Origin: Bacteroides finegoldii DSM 17565
GTDB lineage: Bacteria; Bacteroidota; Bacteroidia; Bacteroidales; Bacteroidaceae
Length of the DNA: 64,000 nt
Reading direction: 5' to 3'
NCBI RefSeq assembly: GCF_000156195.1
Contig: NZ_GG688321.1
Location: 226,274 to 290,273 of the forward strand
In this document: one piece after another, positions 35,980 to 45,795 of the stretch
Layout: each line of letters starts with the position of its first letter
Numbering within the stretch: the first letter of the stretch is position 1
The notes under the pieces: model-generated
Seen by the model: the letters and a program-made list of their open reading frames with translations, nothing else
Database searches by the model: none
What the model was told of the DNA's origin: nothing
Position numbers and translations under genes: made by a program

Positions 35980-36001
35980 GGATGTCCAGAATACTGGTTT
36001 T
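35957..36001. terminator. Bidirectional terminator overlapping the DUF4248 C-terminus
   Basis: CCAGTATTCTGGACAT at 35957-35972 is exactly inverted at 35982-35997, a 16-bp stem followed by TTTT. The stop codon (35977-35979) sits in the loop. It separates the DUF4248 gene from the convergent TolC gene, which ends at 36003. Confidence 0.85.
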
Positions 36002-36002
36002 A

Positions 36003-37373
36003 TCATTGCAGTTGTCCCGCCGCTTTCAAATAAGCCACATAATTCACATACAATTGGAAATGGGCATCCACTTTCGTCTGATAAGCCTGCTGCCAAAGCA
36101 CTTGTGCTTCCAGATAATCCGAAAGAGTTTCCAGTCCCACTTCATATTGCTTACCACTGACTTTCATATTCTCCTCTGCCTGTTCCAGCGAACGTTCGGA
36201 AAGCTCCGTTTCCAACCGGGCCTCATCCAGATTATTGGCAGCTTGCATCAACTCCAGCAACATCTTTTCATTGACATTTTCCTGTTCAAGACGAGCTTGT
36301 TCCAACTTCACTTTGGCAGACTTTACTTTATTGGTACGTTCGCCAAAATGAAACAGAGGGACAGAGACATTCAGGAATACGGAAAAAGCACCCTTTTTCA
36401 TCAAAGTTTCATCATTGACTTCCAATCCGTGAAGATAATCATAACTACCTCTGACACCGATACGCGGCAATAGTTCACTACGATTCAGCTTTACCTCCTG
36501 CTCGGCAATGGCTATTTGTTTGTTCAAGATTCCATATTCGGGACGGGCGGTAATATCAGAAACCTGCACTTTCCATTCCTGCTCCACTTCCGGAAAATCA
36601 TCAGATATATCAATCTGTGCTGTCAAAGGGCGTCCGATGTAATGACAGAGATTCATACCCGCAAGACGGAGGGCGTTATCAGCCTTTCGCAAAGAAAGTT
36701 CACTCTCATTGAGCTTCACCTGCACTTTCAGTACATCATTTTGCGGTTTTATGCCATGTCGGTGAGCACTCTTCACATTTTTGAAAAGTTCCGTTAGTAA
36801 GTTATGATATTTTTCCGCCACTTTTCTCATTTCCTTGGCTTTCACTAACTGCACGTATGCTTTATCTGTATTCAGAATAACTTCCGAAGTAGTTAAGGCT
36901 TCGTTCAAGTGTGCCATTTCTTTTCCCAATAGTGACATTTTATAGGCGGCACGGATTTTTCCTCCCATATAAAGAGGTTGCTCCACTTGTATACCGCCCG
37001 AGTAAACAGTTCCGACCTTATAATCCAAATTCAATCCGGGAAAATAAGCGAAACCGCTCGATACCAGTTCTCCGGTAGCAGGATTGGGCAGGAAAACCGG
37101 AAGGTTTCCTCCCGGAACTCCGAGACTTCCATCCGCTGTGCTATAAATACCCGTTCCGTTGGCTGTAAAATTAGGGAAGAAATTGGCTTTATAACTAAGA
37201 GACATCAATCGGGCTGCTTCCGTCTGCTTATTAGCGGCAGCCATATCCTTATTATATTTCAGTGCCATTTCACGGCATTGTGCCAGACTTAGTTTTTCTT
37301 GCGCGGCAAGCGAAACCGACAGGCCGAACAATACACCCGCTACACTAATGGCTACAAGAATTTCTTTTTTCAT
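36003..37373 (-). CDS. TolC-family outer-membrane efflux protein
   Basis: The 456-residue protein has a signal peptide ending SLAAQ (about 25). Two TolC-type repeats follow, with KLSLAQCREMALKYNKDMAA, GGIQVEQPLYMGGKIRAAYK, long coiled-coil helices, and VSVPLFHFGERTNKVKSAKV in the second half. It forms the outer-membrane tunnel of the tripartite RND pump. Its start overlaps the pump gene's stop by four bases, and it is last in the operon. Confidence 0.88.
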   Translation of the reverse strand: MKKEILVAISVAGVLFGLSVSLAAQEKLSLAQCREMALKYNKDMAAANKQTEAARLMSLSYKANFFPNFTANGTGIYSTADGSLGVPGGNLPVFLPNPATGELVSSGFAYFPGLNLDYKVGTVYSGGIQVEQPLYMGGKIRAAYKMSLLGKEMAHLNEALTTSEVILNTDKAYVQLVKAKEMRKVAEKYHNLLTELFKNVKSAHRHGIKPQNDVLKVQVKLNESELSLRKADNALRLAGMNLCHYIGRPLTAQIDISDDFPEVEQEWKVQVSDITARPEYGILNKQIAIAEQEVKLNRSELLPRIGVRGSYDYLHGLEVNDETLMKKGAFSVFLNVSVPLFHFGERTNKVKSAKVKLEQARLEQENVNEKMLLELMQAANNLDEARLETELSERSLEQAEENMKVSGKQYEVGLETLSDYLEAQVLWQQAYQTKVDAHFQLYVNYVAYLKAAGQLQ

Positions 37374-40300
37374 TTGTCTGTCTTTTTTATATGAAAGAAT
37401 AATGCATACAAAATCGGGATAAAAAGCAACGTTATCAACGTGCCGAACAGCAACCCACCCATGATAGAAGCCGCCAACGAACCGAACATGGCATCCGGCA
37501 ACAATGGAATCATTCCCAAAATCGTAGTCAGCGAAGCCATCATCACGGGACGGAGACGACTTTGCGAACTGTCTATCAATGCCGTCACAGGTTCTACTCC
37601 CTGATTAATCTGCAAAGTGATCTCATCCATCAATACAATACCGTTCTTAATAATCATACCGATCAACCCCAATGTACCGACGATAGCCACAAAGTTGAAT
37701 GTCTTCCCGGTAAGCAACATTACGGCAACCACACCAACAAATACCAGCGGAATAGTACAGAAGATGATAATCGGTTTCCGGTAATCTTTGAACAGCATAA
37801 TCAGAATAGAAATCATCAGAATGATAGCAAACGGAAAGTTCTTGAACAGATATTGCATAGACTTTGTACTGGCGTTCCTCTCGCCTTGCCATTGAAGCCG
37901 ATATCCGTCAGGCAGCGGAATCTGTTCAATCTGCGTGGCAATGGATTGCCGCGCCTTCTCCGTTTCTACCCCCGGAACAGGGGAACATTGCACCCGTTGG
38001 CTACGCTGCCCGTTATAACGGGGAACCACCGGATCTTCCCACTTCACATCAATCCGCTTACTAATTTGTTTCAACGGAGTTGTTCCCATCAACGTTTCCA
38101 CCAGTTCTTCTTTCGATAGTGTTCCTGTCTTCAGCTTCATCATCATTTCCTGTGTCAGCAAACCGTTCAGAGAAGGAAGAGACGAGAATATCTGCGTATT
38201 GTCCAGGTTTTCAATCGGATTTCCGTGTTCGTCCAGGCAACGCAAGTAGATATTATCTTTGTGAATACCTTCGTAGAAAGACCCGATAGGGATGCCGCTG
38301 GTAGCGGTCAGTAGAGATAGGCTTACATCATTACGGCTCAATCCGATAGCACGTGCCGCAGGCTGGTCATATTCAATAGTCAGTACCGGAATTTGCGGTT
38401 CCCAGTCCGTGGTAATCAGGTAAACATCCGGGCAATTCTCCATAATCTTGCGGGCACTGTCTGCCAACTGATGCAAAACAGCAGGATCAGGACCGGTAAA
38501 TTGCGCTTCAATAGGATATTTTTTGAACATCAGATTGTAGCGGTTCATCTTTACGTAAGCATCCGGATAATGTTGTGAAAGATATTGTTGAATTTCCGCC
38601 ATGTTATCCACCAAATCGTCCGGAGAGGTGAAGTCGATAATCAGTTCACCGTAAGATAAGGAAGGATTGGCTACGTTACGCACCAAGTTATAACGAGCAG
38701 GTGTACCACCGATAGAAGTAGTGACGTGTGTAACTTCCGGACGCTTTTTCAGGTAAACTTCGATTTCTTCCAAGTCACGTGCTACACGAGTGGAGTTAGT
38801 CCCTTCCGGCAATTTATATTCCATGTAAAGCTGATCGTAGACCATATCCGGGAAAAAGCCCTGCTTCATAAACCGATAACTGAAAGCCGAAAGCAATACC
38901 AAAGCAATCATTGTAAACACAAAACTCCAACGATGTGCCAGACTGAATTTCAATAATGAACGGAGCACAGCATAAATCTTTCCTTCATACACACGTTTTC
39001 CGGCAGCAGTAGTTGCCGCAGAGATTTCCGGATGCAAAATCCGGTCAGCCATCAACGGGACGTGCACCAAAGCCAGCACCCAACTAAGCAATAAGGAAAC
39101 AGCGAGTACGATAAACAAATCGCGCGTATAAACGCCTGCCGTATCAGGAGACATAAAGATAGGAAGAAAAGCGATGATGGCAATCAGAGTAGCTCCCAGC
39201 AAAGGCATCGCTGTCTGCCGTCCGATGGCAGTCATTGCCTCCATCCGACTCTTTCCGGCTTTCAAATCTACCAAAATACCGTCGATGATAACAATCGCAT
39301 TATCCACCAGCATCCCCATCGCAAGCACGAACGAGGCCAATGAAACACGCTGCATCGTACCATCCATAAAATAAAGGAACAGGAAGGAACCGAATACCGT
39401 CACTACCAAACTGATACCGATAATCACCCCGCTCTTAAATCCCATAGCAATCATCAGAATAACAACTACGATAATCACAGATTCTATCAGATTAAGAATG
39501 AACGTCCCCAACGAACTGCCTACGCGTTCCGGCTGATAGAAAACTTTATGACACTCTACTCCTGCTGGAAGGCGTTCGACTTTCAGTTGCTCCAATTTCT
39601 TTTCCACTTGATGCCCCACTTTGATAATGTCGGCATCCGAAGAAGCGGCCACCATTATTCCTATCGCACGCTGACGGTCATAAAACAATTCGTTGCGGGT
39701 AGGATCTTCATAATCTTTCTCAATACGGGCTATATCACTCAACCGCAACTGATCGGCATCATGTCCCTGAATCAGCATACGACCGATATCCTCCACCGTC
39801 TTAAACTTGTCACTGACTGTCACCCGGATACGATTATCGCCATTATCATAGTAACCAGTATAAGTCGTTTGGTTCTGTCCGTTCAATGTGGCTAGCACTT
39901 CGGCGGGTTTCACACCCAAGTTAGCCATCCGGTCTTGCAAAAGAGAGATATTAATACATTCGGGACGTTTACCGTATAAGTCGACGCGTTCCACCCCATC
40001 CAGTTCGCTGACTTCACGTTTCACCAGTTCTGAATAATCAGACAGTTCCCTGTCGGAAAGTCCGTCACCCGTCAAAGCGAAAAACATTCCGTAAACATTT
40101 CCAAAATCATCTTTTACAATAGAAGGACTGGCACCTTCGGGAAGTTCTGCCTGTGCGTTCGCCACTTTACGACGCAACAGATCCCAGCATTGTTCTACGT
40201 CCGTCTCTTTGACAGTCGTTTTCAGTTCTACCTGAATCAGGGAGAGATCGTTGTAGGAATAACTTTCCACATTATCTATATTCCCCATGGAGCGAATATT

Positions 40301-40510
40301 CTTCTCCAGTACATCCGTCACCTCTAATTCTACCTGATGCGCAGACGCACCGGGATAGGTGGTGACTACCATGGCAAGCTTTACCGTTATTTCTGGGTCT
40401 TCCAGTTTACTCATTTCATAACTGGAATAAGCTCCTCCTACAATCAGTACGGCAATCAGGAAGTAGATTAACTTCTTGTTCTCAAATGCCCATTTACTAA
40501 TATCAATCAT
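37370..40510 (-). CDS. RND-family efflux pump (AcrB-like inner-membrane subunit)
   Basis: The 1046-residue protein has the full RND layout: twelve membrane helices in two halves with two large periplasmic domains. The TM4 motif appears as GMLVDNAIVIIDGI, and the second half has GIVLMDEITLQIN. The porter domains contain the usual EVELEVTDVLEKNIRSM stretch. Drugs, bile acids or other amphiphiles are likely substrates, but none can be assigned. It is coupled by four-base overlaps to the adaptor before it and TolC after it. Confidence 0.9.
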   Translation of the reverse strand: MIDISKWAFENKKLIYFLIAVLIVGGAYSSYEMSKLEDPEITVKLAMVVTTYPGASAHQVELEVTDVLEKNIRSMGNIDNVESYSYNDLSLIQVELKTTVKETDVEQCWDLLRRKVANAQAELPEGASPSIVKDDFGNVYGMFFALTGDGLSDRELSDYSELVKREVSELDGVERVDLYGKRPECINISLLQDRMANLGVKPAEVLATLNGQNQTTYTGYYDNGDNRIRVTVSDKFKTVEDIGRMLIQGHDADQLRLSDIARIEKDYEDPTRNELFYDRQRAIGIMVAASSDADIIKVGHQVEKKLEQLKVERLPAGVECHKVFYQPERVGSSLGTFILNLIESVIIVVVILMIAMGFKSGVIIGISLVVTVFGSFLFLYFMDGTMQRVSLASFVLAMGMLVDNAIVIIDGILVDLKAGKSRMEAMTAIGRQTAMPLLGATLIAIIAFLPIFMSPDTAGVYTRDLFIVLAVSLLLSWVLALVHVPLMADRILHPEISAATTAAGKRVYEGKIYAVLRSLLKFSLAHRWSFVFTMIALVLLSAFSYRFMKQGFFPDMVYDQLYMEYKLPEGTNSTRVARDLEEIEVYLKKRPEVTHVTTSIGGTPARYNLVRNVANPSLSYGELIIDFTSPDDLVDNMAEIQQYLSQHYPDAYVKMNRYNLMFKKYPIEAQFTGPDPAVLHQLADSARKIMENCPDVYLITTDWEPQIPVLTIEYDQPAARAIGLSRNDVSLSLLTATSGIPIGSFYEGIHKDNIYLRCLDEHGNPIENLDNTQIFSSLPSLNGLLTQEMMMKLKTGTLSKEELVETLMGTTPLKQISKRIDVKWEDPVVPRYNGQRSQRVQCSPVPGVETEKARQSIATQIEQIPLPDGYRLQWQGERNASTKSMQYLFKNFPFAIILMISILIMLFKDYRKPIIIFCTIPLVFVGVVAVMLLTGKTFNFVAIVGTLGLIGMIIKNGIVLMDEITLQINQGVEPVTALIDSSQSRLRPVMMASLTTILGMIPLLPDAMFGSLAASIMGGLLFGTLITLLFIPILYALFFHIKKTDK

Positions 40511-41577
40511 AGCAGTCCTCCCACATTGGTTTCAGCAGCCGGAAGAAGCGGTTCCACCTGTTCTCCCTCTTTTACATGATGCACCCCCGAAGCGACAACC
40601 AAATCACCGGGATTCGCTCCGTCTGAAGTAATCAGGCATCTGCCGTCGCTAAGCAGACGGGTGACGGTCACATCACAACGGCGAATAGCGTGACTGGAAG
40701 CATCATAAAGAAAGATACTCGTACGCCCGTTCTCACGAAGAATCGCTCCACCGGGAACCGACAGGTTACGCACATCTCCTTCACTACATTCGATAGTTAC
40801 CATTGTATTCATGCCGGGCGATGGAACTGCCTGTTTATCTTCTTTTTTCAGTTGAAGCCGCATGGTGTACAACTGATTGGCATTTGCCTTAGGGGTGACA
40901 CTAATCAGTTCCAAAGCATATCTTTGATGAGGATAAATATCGAATGTACAATAGTAGCGGGTAAACTGCTGTCGACGAATATATTCCACTGCCGGAAGAT
41001 TAATCTCCACCTCCGGGCTTCCCTCACTGATGATGGAAACGACGGGCATACCGGCAGCTACCGTCTCATGGGAATCAAAAAGACGTTTCTGCACATATCC
41101 GCTAAAAGGAGCATACAAACGGGTGTATGCCAACTGGTCTTTAGCATGGTTATATTTGGCGGTAATCTGTCTCAATCCGTACACGGCCTTATCGTTAGCA
41201 TCCGGTGTTGTCACATTTTCCTTATAAAGTGCCATCACCCGTTCCGCCTCCGCTTTCACACTTTGATATTCTGCTTCTGCCGCATCCAGCTGAATCTGAT
41301 AGTCTGTCGGATCTAATTCTGCCAGTAATTGCCCTTTACGCACATAGGCACCGTCATTTACATGCATATACTGAATAGTACCACTCACCCGGAAAGACAG
41401 ACTTATGTCCTGTGCCGCTTTCACCCGTCCCGGAAACTGCAAAGCTATTTGTCTGTCGGCAGAAAGTACAGTATCAATCTTCACTGCCGGCTTACTGTCT
41501 GTGTTTTGTACACGTTGCCCACACGAAGTCAATAGAACTGCTAAAAATCCTGTTAATAAGAAGTCTAATCGTCTCAT
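40507..41577 (-). CDS. RND periplasmic adaptor (membrane fusion) lipoprotein
   Basis: The 356-residue protein begins with a lipoprotein signal (AVLLTSC, cysteine 19). It has the adaptor pattern: a first beta strand set, a lipoyl-like half (VNDGAYVRKGQLLAELDPTD), a helical hairpin (about 85-135), and the returning lipoyl half (YAPFSGYVQKRLFDSHETVA). It bridges the pump and TolC in the periplasm. The promoter lies at 41603-41610, and the divergent AraC gene is the probable regulator. Confidence 0.88.
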   Translation of the reverse strand: MRRLDFLLTGFLAVLLTSCGQRVQNTDSKPAVKIDTVLSADRQIALQFPGRVKAAQDISLSFRVSGTIQYMHVNDGAYVRKGQLLAELDPTDYQIQLDAAEAEYQSVKAEAERVMALYKENVTTPDANDKAVYGLRQITAKYNHAKDQLAYTRLYAPFSGYVQKRLFDSHETVAAGMPVVSIISEGSPEVEINLPAVEYIRRQQFTRYYCTFDIYPHQRYALELISVTPKANANQLYTMRLQLKKEDKQAVPSPGMNTMVTIECSEGDVRNLSVPGGAILRENGRTSIFLYDASSHAIRRCDVTVTRLLSDGRCLITSDGANPGDLVVASGVHHVKEGEQVEPLLPAAETNVGGLL

Positions 41578-41602
41578 ATTTTCACTTATTAGTTAGTTGT
41601 CA

Positions 41603-41610
41603 CAAAAGTA
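41603..41610 (-). promoter_or_regulatory. Promoter -7 box for the RND operon
   Basis: On the minus strand this reads TACTTTTG, an exact TAnnTTTG match, 26 bases before the adaptor ATG. Confidence 0.6.
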
Positions 41611-41756
41611 TCCCAAGCAAACATGAGGAGAAAGGTTGATTTAGACGAAACATTGTTCTATTTGTACGTTAGCTAAGATAAAAAGCCGAAATAGTTTGCT
41701 ATTTGTATTTATTTGTTTGTTACTTTGTAAGGAAATTCATTTCAACAAAAAGGAAT

Positions 41757-42617
41757 ATGGAACCACTGATGCCATTCAAGTATGTTATAATATCTCCGGA
41801 AGATACTTCCATGAAAGAAGGATGCATTATTTCCGAATTCAACCAATGCGGACTTTTCCTCTGCCAGAAAGGACAGGCGGAAATCCTGCTGGGAGGTAGA
41901 CCATATCAGATTAACAAAAGGAATCTTTTCATATATACTGCAGCCAACCTTCTACAGATACGCCAAAGAAGCGCAGACCTGGAAGGAATCATGATAGAGG
42001 TCGACCTGGATTATGTCATACCAATAGTAAACAAAGTAGCTAACTCGGAAAATTTGCTTTATTTGCGGGAAAATCCCAGCCTGTCGCTCTCTGAAGAGCA
42101 ATATACATTTGTAGAGAACTTGCTCAAATCTGTAGAAAAACGAATTAACAGGGAGAATATCTGTAACAGTTCCCGTCAGAAACAACATTTAATTTCTGAA
42201 TTAATCAAATCCTGGGGACAGGTGATATGCTATGAGTTATTAAACATTTATTTCAGTAACGAACCCCAAACACCACTGCCACAGGATAAAAAGGATAAGA
42301 TCTTCCAAAATTTCATGATTACCCTTTATCGATATTATCGTCAGGAACGTGATGTTACTTTTTATGCAGACAAGCAATGCTTGTCCGCCCGATATTTTTC
42401 TTCTGTCATCAAGGAGAAATCAGGGAGCAGTGCTTTGCAGTGGATTATACAGAATGTCATTACAGAAGCCAAATATCTGCTCGATAATACCGATTTAAGT
42501 ATTAAGGAAATAGCGACCAAGCTCAACTTCCCCACACAATCATTCTTCGGGAAATATTTCAAGCAGTATGTCGGCATATCTCCTAAAGAATATCGGAACA
42601 AACTTATCAAACAGTAA
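41757..42617 (+). CDS. AraC-family transcriptional regulator
   Basis: The 286-residue protein has a cupin-like N-terminal sensor region (about 1-150, with FLCQKGQAEILLGGRPYQIN) and a C-terminal AraC double HTH (about 190-286: LSARYFSSVIKEKSGSSALQ, NTDLSIKEIATKLNFPTQSF, KYFKQYVGISPKEYR). The ATG at 41757 is preceded by AAAAAGGAAT, a good binding site for Bacteroides, and the longer frame would begin above the -7-like TTACTTTG at 41720-41727. Divergent from the RND operon, it is the likely local regulator. Its last 11 bases overlap the convergent MATE gene. Confidence 0.85.
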   Translation: MEPLMPFKYVIISPEDTSMKEGCIISEFNQCGLFLCQKGQAEILLGGRPYQINKRNLFIYTAANLLQIRQRSADLEGIMIEVDLDYVIPIVNKVANSENLLYLRENPSLSLSEEQYTFVENLLKSVEKRINRENICNSSRQKQHLISELIKSWGQVICYELLNIYFSNEPQTPLPQDKKDKIFQNFMITLYRYYRQERDVTFYADKQCLSARYFSSVIKEKSGSSALQWIIQNVITEAKYLLDNTDLSIKEIATKLNFPTQSFFGKYFKQYVGISPKEYRNKLIKQ

Positions 42618-43959
42618 CTTTCTTAAACTGCCGGAACTGCCACCACAACATACCTCCGGATATAAGACTAGCCGCCAAATCTGCCACAGGCATACTGGCC
42701 CAAACGCCCATTTGTCCATAATAGTGAGGTAGAATCAATAAACAGGGAACGAGAAATAACATCTGCCGCGTCAGCGACAAGAAAATGGCTTTACTTGCCA
42801 TTCCAATACTCTGGAAGAAGTTGGAAGCTACCATCTGAAACCCAACAATCGGGTAGAAAAATACCACAATACGAAAACCTTTAGAAGCAATGCTGATTAA
42901 CTCTTCGTCCGAAGTAAAGATGGAAGATACGATTTCTGGAATAAACATACCTATCAGGAAACCAATCGTTGTCACTACAGTTGCACAACAAATGGTTACT
43001 TTCAGTACTTCCGTCACACGAGGATAGAGCTTCGCACCAAAATTATATCCCGCAATGGGCTGCATCCCTTGGTTTAGTCCCAATACAATCATAATAAAGA
43101 CAAAAACAATACGATTAACAATACCGAATGCACCGATCGCCAAATCACCTCCATGCTCTTTTAATCCCTGATTAATCAGAATCACAATAAAGCAAGACGC
43201 CATATTCATCAGAAAGGGAGACATACCAATAGCCAGCGAATCCAACACGATTTTCCGTTTCAAACGAAAAATCCCCTTTTTCAACCGTATCAGTTCATCT
43301 TTGCGGCAGAACAGATGAAGCTGCCAGACCAATGCAATCAACTGCGCACAAACCGTAGCCGTAGCCGCCCCACGGATTCCCCAGTCGAATACAAAAATAA
43401 ACAATGGAGCAAGCAATACATTGATTATCACTGTCGTTATTGTTGCCATCATCGCTTTCTGCGGATGGCCCGAAGCACGGAGCACTGCATTCAGCCCCAG
43501 ATATAAATGGGTAACCACATTTCCGAGCAAGATAACCTGCATAAATTCACGGGCATACTTCACCGTTTCATCGCTTCCTCCGAAAAAGTAAAGTATCGGA
43601 TCGAGAAAAGGAAGAACGACCAGCGTAAAAGAGATACCTATAATAAGGTTTAATACAAACACATTTCCCAAAACCCGCTGTGCGGTATCATAATCTTTCT
43701 GTCCCAGCTTCACCGAAATCAATGTAGCCGCACCGACACCGACCAACGAGCCGAAAGCCGCGGCAAGATTCATTAGCGGGAAAGTTAATGCCAACCCGGA
43801 AATAGCCATCGCACCTACCCCGTGACCGATAAAAATACTATCTACCATATTGTAAAGAGAAGACGCCGTCATGGCGATAATTGCCGGAATGGCATACTGC
43901 ATTAAAAGCTTCCCAATCTTTTCCGTACCCAACGCAGTGGGTGTCTTTTGTCCTGTCAT
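42607..43959 (-). CDS. MATE-family efflux transporter
   Basis: The 450-residue protein has the MATE two-bundle pattern, with SLYNMVDSIFIGHGVGAMAI, GSLVGVGAATLISVKLGQKD and GMQPIAGYNFGAKLYPRVTE. It exports unknown substrates from the cytoplasm. It belongs to a different MATE branch from the transporter at 16204. The ATG at 43959 is chosen because the -7 box at 43986-43979 lies just upstream, leaving a leader of about 14 bases. Confidence 0.87.
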   Translation of the reverse strand: MTGQKTPTALGTEKIGKLLMQYAIPAIIAMTASSLYNMVDSIFIGHGVGAMAISGLALTFPLMNLAAAFGSLVGVGAATLISVKLGQKDYDTAQRVLGNVFVLNLIIGISFTLVVLPFLDPILYFFGGSDETVKYAREFMQVILLGNVVTHLYLGLNAVLRASGHPQKAMMATITTVIINVLLAPLFIFVFDWGIRGAATATVCAQLIALVWQLHLFCRKDELIRLKKGIFRLKRKIVLDSLAIGMSPFLMNMASCFIVILINQGLKEHGGDLAIGAFGIVNRIVFVFIMIVLGLNQGMQPIAGYNFGAKLYPRVTEVLKVTICCATVVTTIGFLIGMFIPEIVSSIFTSDEELISIASKGFRIVVFFYPIVGFQMVASNFFQSIGMASKAIFLSLTRQMLFLVPCLLILPHYYGQMGVWASMPVADLAASLISGGMLWWQFRQFKKVTV

Positions 43960-43978
43960 ACCTATTAGTTTGAGGCGG

Positions 43979-43986
43979 CAAAGATA
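43979..43986 (-). promoter_or_regulatory. Promoter -7 box for the second MATE gene
   Basis: On the minus strand this reads TATCTTTG, an exact consensus match, 20 bases from the start codon. Confidence 0.6.
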
Positions 43987-44027
43987 CAAAAAAGAGGTGG
44001 ATTACAGGATATATGAGAAAAGTTTCG

Positions 44028-44035
44028 TATTTTTG
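44028..44035 (+). promoter_or_regulatory. Promoter -7 box for lysS
   Basis: TATTTTTG matches TAnnTTTG and lies 29 bases before the lysS ATG. Confidence 0.6.
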
Positions 44036-44064
44036 CCTCCAAAATTGAGTTAATACGTAACGAA

Positions 44065-45795
44065 ATGAATATATTAGAACTAAGTGAACAGGAAATCATT
44101 CGACGCAACAGCCTGAATGAGCTTCGTGCGATGGGTATTGATCCATACCCTGCAGCAGAGTATGTAACCAATGCTTTCTCTACAGATATTAAAGCTGAAT
44201 TTAAAGACGACGAAGAGCCACGCCAGGTTTCCGTAGCCGGCCGTATCATGAGCCGCCGCGTGATGGGTAAAGCATCTTTCATCGAATTGCAGGACTCTAA
44301 AGGTCGCATCCAGGTGTACATCACCCGCGATGATATCTGTCCGGGAGAAGACAAGGAACTGTACAACGCTGTATTCAAACGCCTGCTCGACTTAGGTGAC
44401 TTTATCGGTATCGAAGGTTTCGTGTTCCGCACACAAATGGGTGAAATCAGCATCCATGCAAAGAAACTGACTGTACTTGCAAAGTCTATCAAACCGTTGC
44501 CAATCGTTAAATACAAAGACGGAGTAGCTTACGACTCTTTTGAAGATCCCGAACTCCGTTATCGCCAACGCTATGTGGACCTGGTAGTAAATGACGGTAT
44601 CAAAGAAACATTCCTGAAACGCGCCACTGTAGTGAAAACTTTGCGCAACGTTTTGGATGAGGCTGGTTACACGGAAGTGGAAACTCCTATCCTGCAATCT
44701 ATTGCCGGTGGAGCCAGTGCACGCCCGTTCATCACTCACCATAACTCACTGGATATAGACCTTTACCTGCGCATCGCAACGGAGCTTTATCTGAAGCGAC
44801 TGATCGTAGGTGGTTTTGAAGGTGTATATGAAATAGGTAAGAACTTCCGTAACGAGGGCATGGATAAAACTCACAATCCGGAATTTACCTGTATGGAACT
44901 TTATGTTCAGTACAAGGATTACAACTGGATGATGAATTTCACCGAAAAACTGCTGGAACGTATCTGTATCGCTGTAAACGGCTGTACGGAAAGCGTTGTT
45001 GACGGAAAAACGATCAGTTTCAAAGCTCCTTACCGCCGCCTGCCTATCCTGGATGCTATCAAAGAAAAAACAGGATACGACCTGAACGGCAAGAGCGAAG
45101 AAGAAATCCGCCAAGTTTGCAAGGAACTGAAAATGGAGGAAATCGACGAGACAATGGGTAAAGGCAAGCTGATTGATGAAATCTTCGGAGAATTCTGCGA
45201 AGGTACGTATATCCAACCGACTTTCATCACCGATTATCCGGTTGAAATGTCTCCGCTGACCAAGATGCATCGTTCTAAACCGGGACTGACCGAACGTTTC
45301 GAGTTAATGGTGAACGGTAAAGAGCTGGCTAATGCTTACTCGGAATTGAATGACCCGTTGGATCAGGAAGAACGTTTCAAAGAGCAGATGCGTTTGGCCG
45401 ACAAGGGAGACGACGAAGCGATGATTATCGATCAGGACTTCTTGCGTGCTTTACAATATGGTATGCCTCCTACATCGGGTATCGGTATCGGTATCGACCG
45501 CTTGGTAATGTTAATGACCGGACAGACCACTATTCAGGAAGTATTATTCTTCCCGCAAATGCGCCCGGAAAAAGTAGTGAAAAAAGACGCTGCCGCTAAA
45601 TACATGGAATTGGGAATCGCAGAAGACTGGGTTCCAGTGATCCAGAAAGCCGGTTACAACACTGTAGCTGACATGAAAGATGTCAATCCGCAGAAGTTGC
45701 ACCAGGACATCTGTGGTATCAACAAAAAATATAAATTAGAGCTTACCAATCCGTCGGTAAACGACGTAACTGAGTGGATTAACAAACTTAAATAA
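44065..45795 (+). CDS. lysS: Lysyl-tRNA synthetase, class II
   Basis: The 576-residue enzyme has the OB-fold anticodon-binding domain (about 50-165: VSVAGRIMSRRVMGKASFIE), class II motif 2 (GKNFRNEGMDKTHNPEFTCM) and motif 3 (GIGIGIDRLVMLMTGQ). It charges tRNA-Lys. It is about 70 residues longer than the usual bacterial enzyme: a C-terminal extension after the motif 3 region (about 510-576: LGIAEDWVPVIQKAGYNTVA, PSVNDVTEWINKL) looks like a small helical domain. A repeat-rich gap separates it from gpsA on the same strand. Confidence 0.93.
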   Translation: MNILELSEQEIIRRNSLNELRAMGIDPYPAAEYVTNAFSTDIKAEFKDDEEPRQVSVAGRIMSRRVMGKASFIELQDSKGRIQVYITRDDICPGEDKELYNAVFKRLLDLGDFIGIEGFVFRTQMGEISIHAKKLTVLAKSIKPLPIVKYKDGVAYDSFEDPELRYRQRYVDLVVNDGIKETFLKRATVVKTLRNVLDEAGYTEVETPILQSIAGGASARPFITHHNSLDIDLYLRIATELYLKRLIVGGFEGVYEIGKNFRNEGMDKTHNPEFTCMELYVQYKDYNWMMNFTEKLLERICIAVNGCTESVVDGKTISFKAPYRRLPILDAIKEKTGYDLNGKSEEEIRQVCKELKMEEIDETMGKGKLIDEIFGEFCEGTYIQPTFITDYPVEMSPLTKMHRSKPGLTERFELMVNGKELANAYSELNDPLDQEERFKEQMRLADKGDDEAMIIDQDFLRALQYGMPPTSGIGIGIDRLVMLMTGQTTIQEVLFFPQMRPEKVVKKDAAAKYMELGIAEDWVPVIQKAGYNTVADMKDVNPQKLHQDICGINKKYKLELTNPSVNDVTEWINKLK

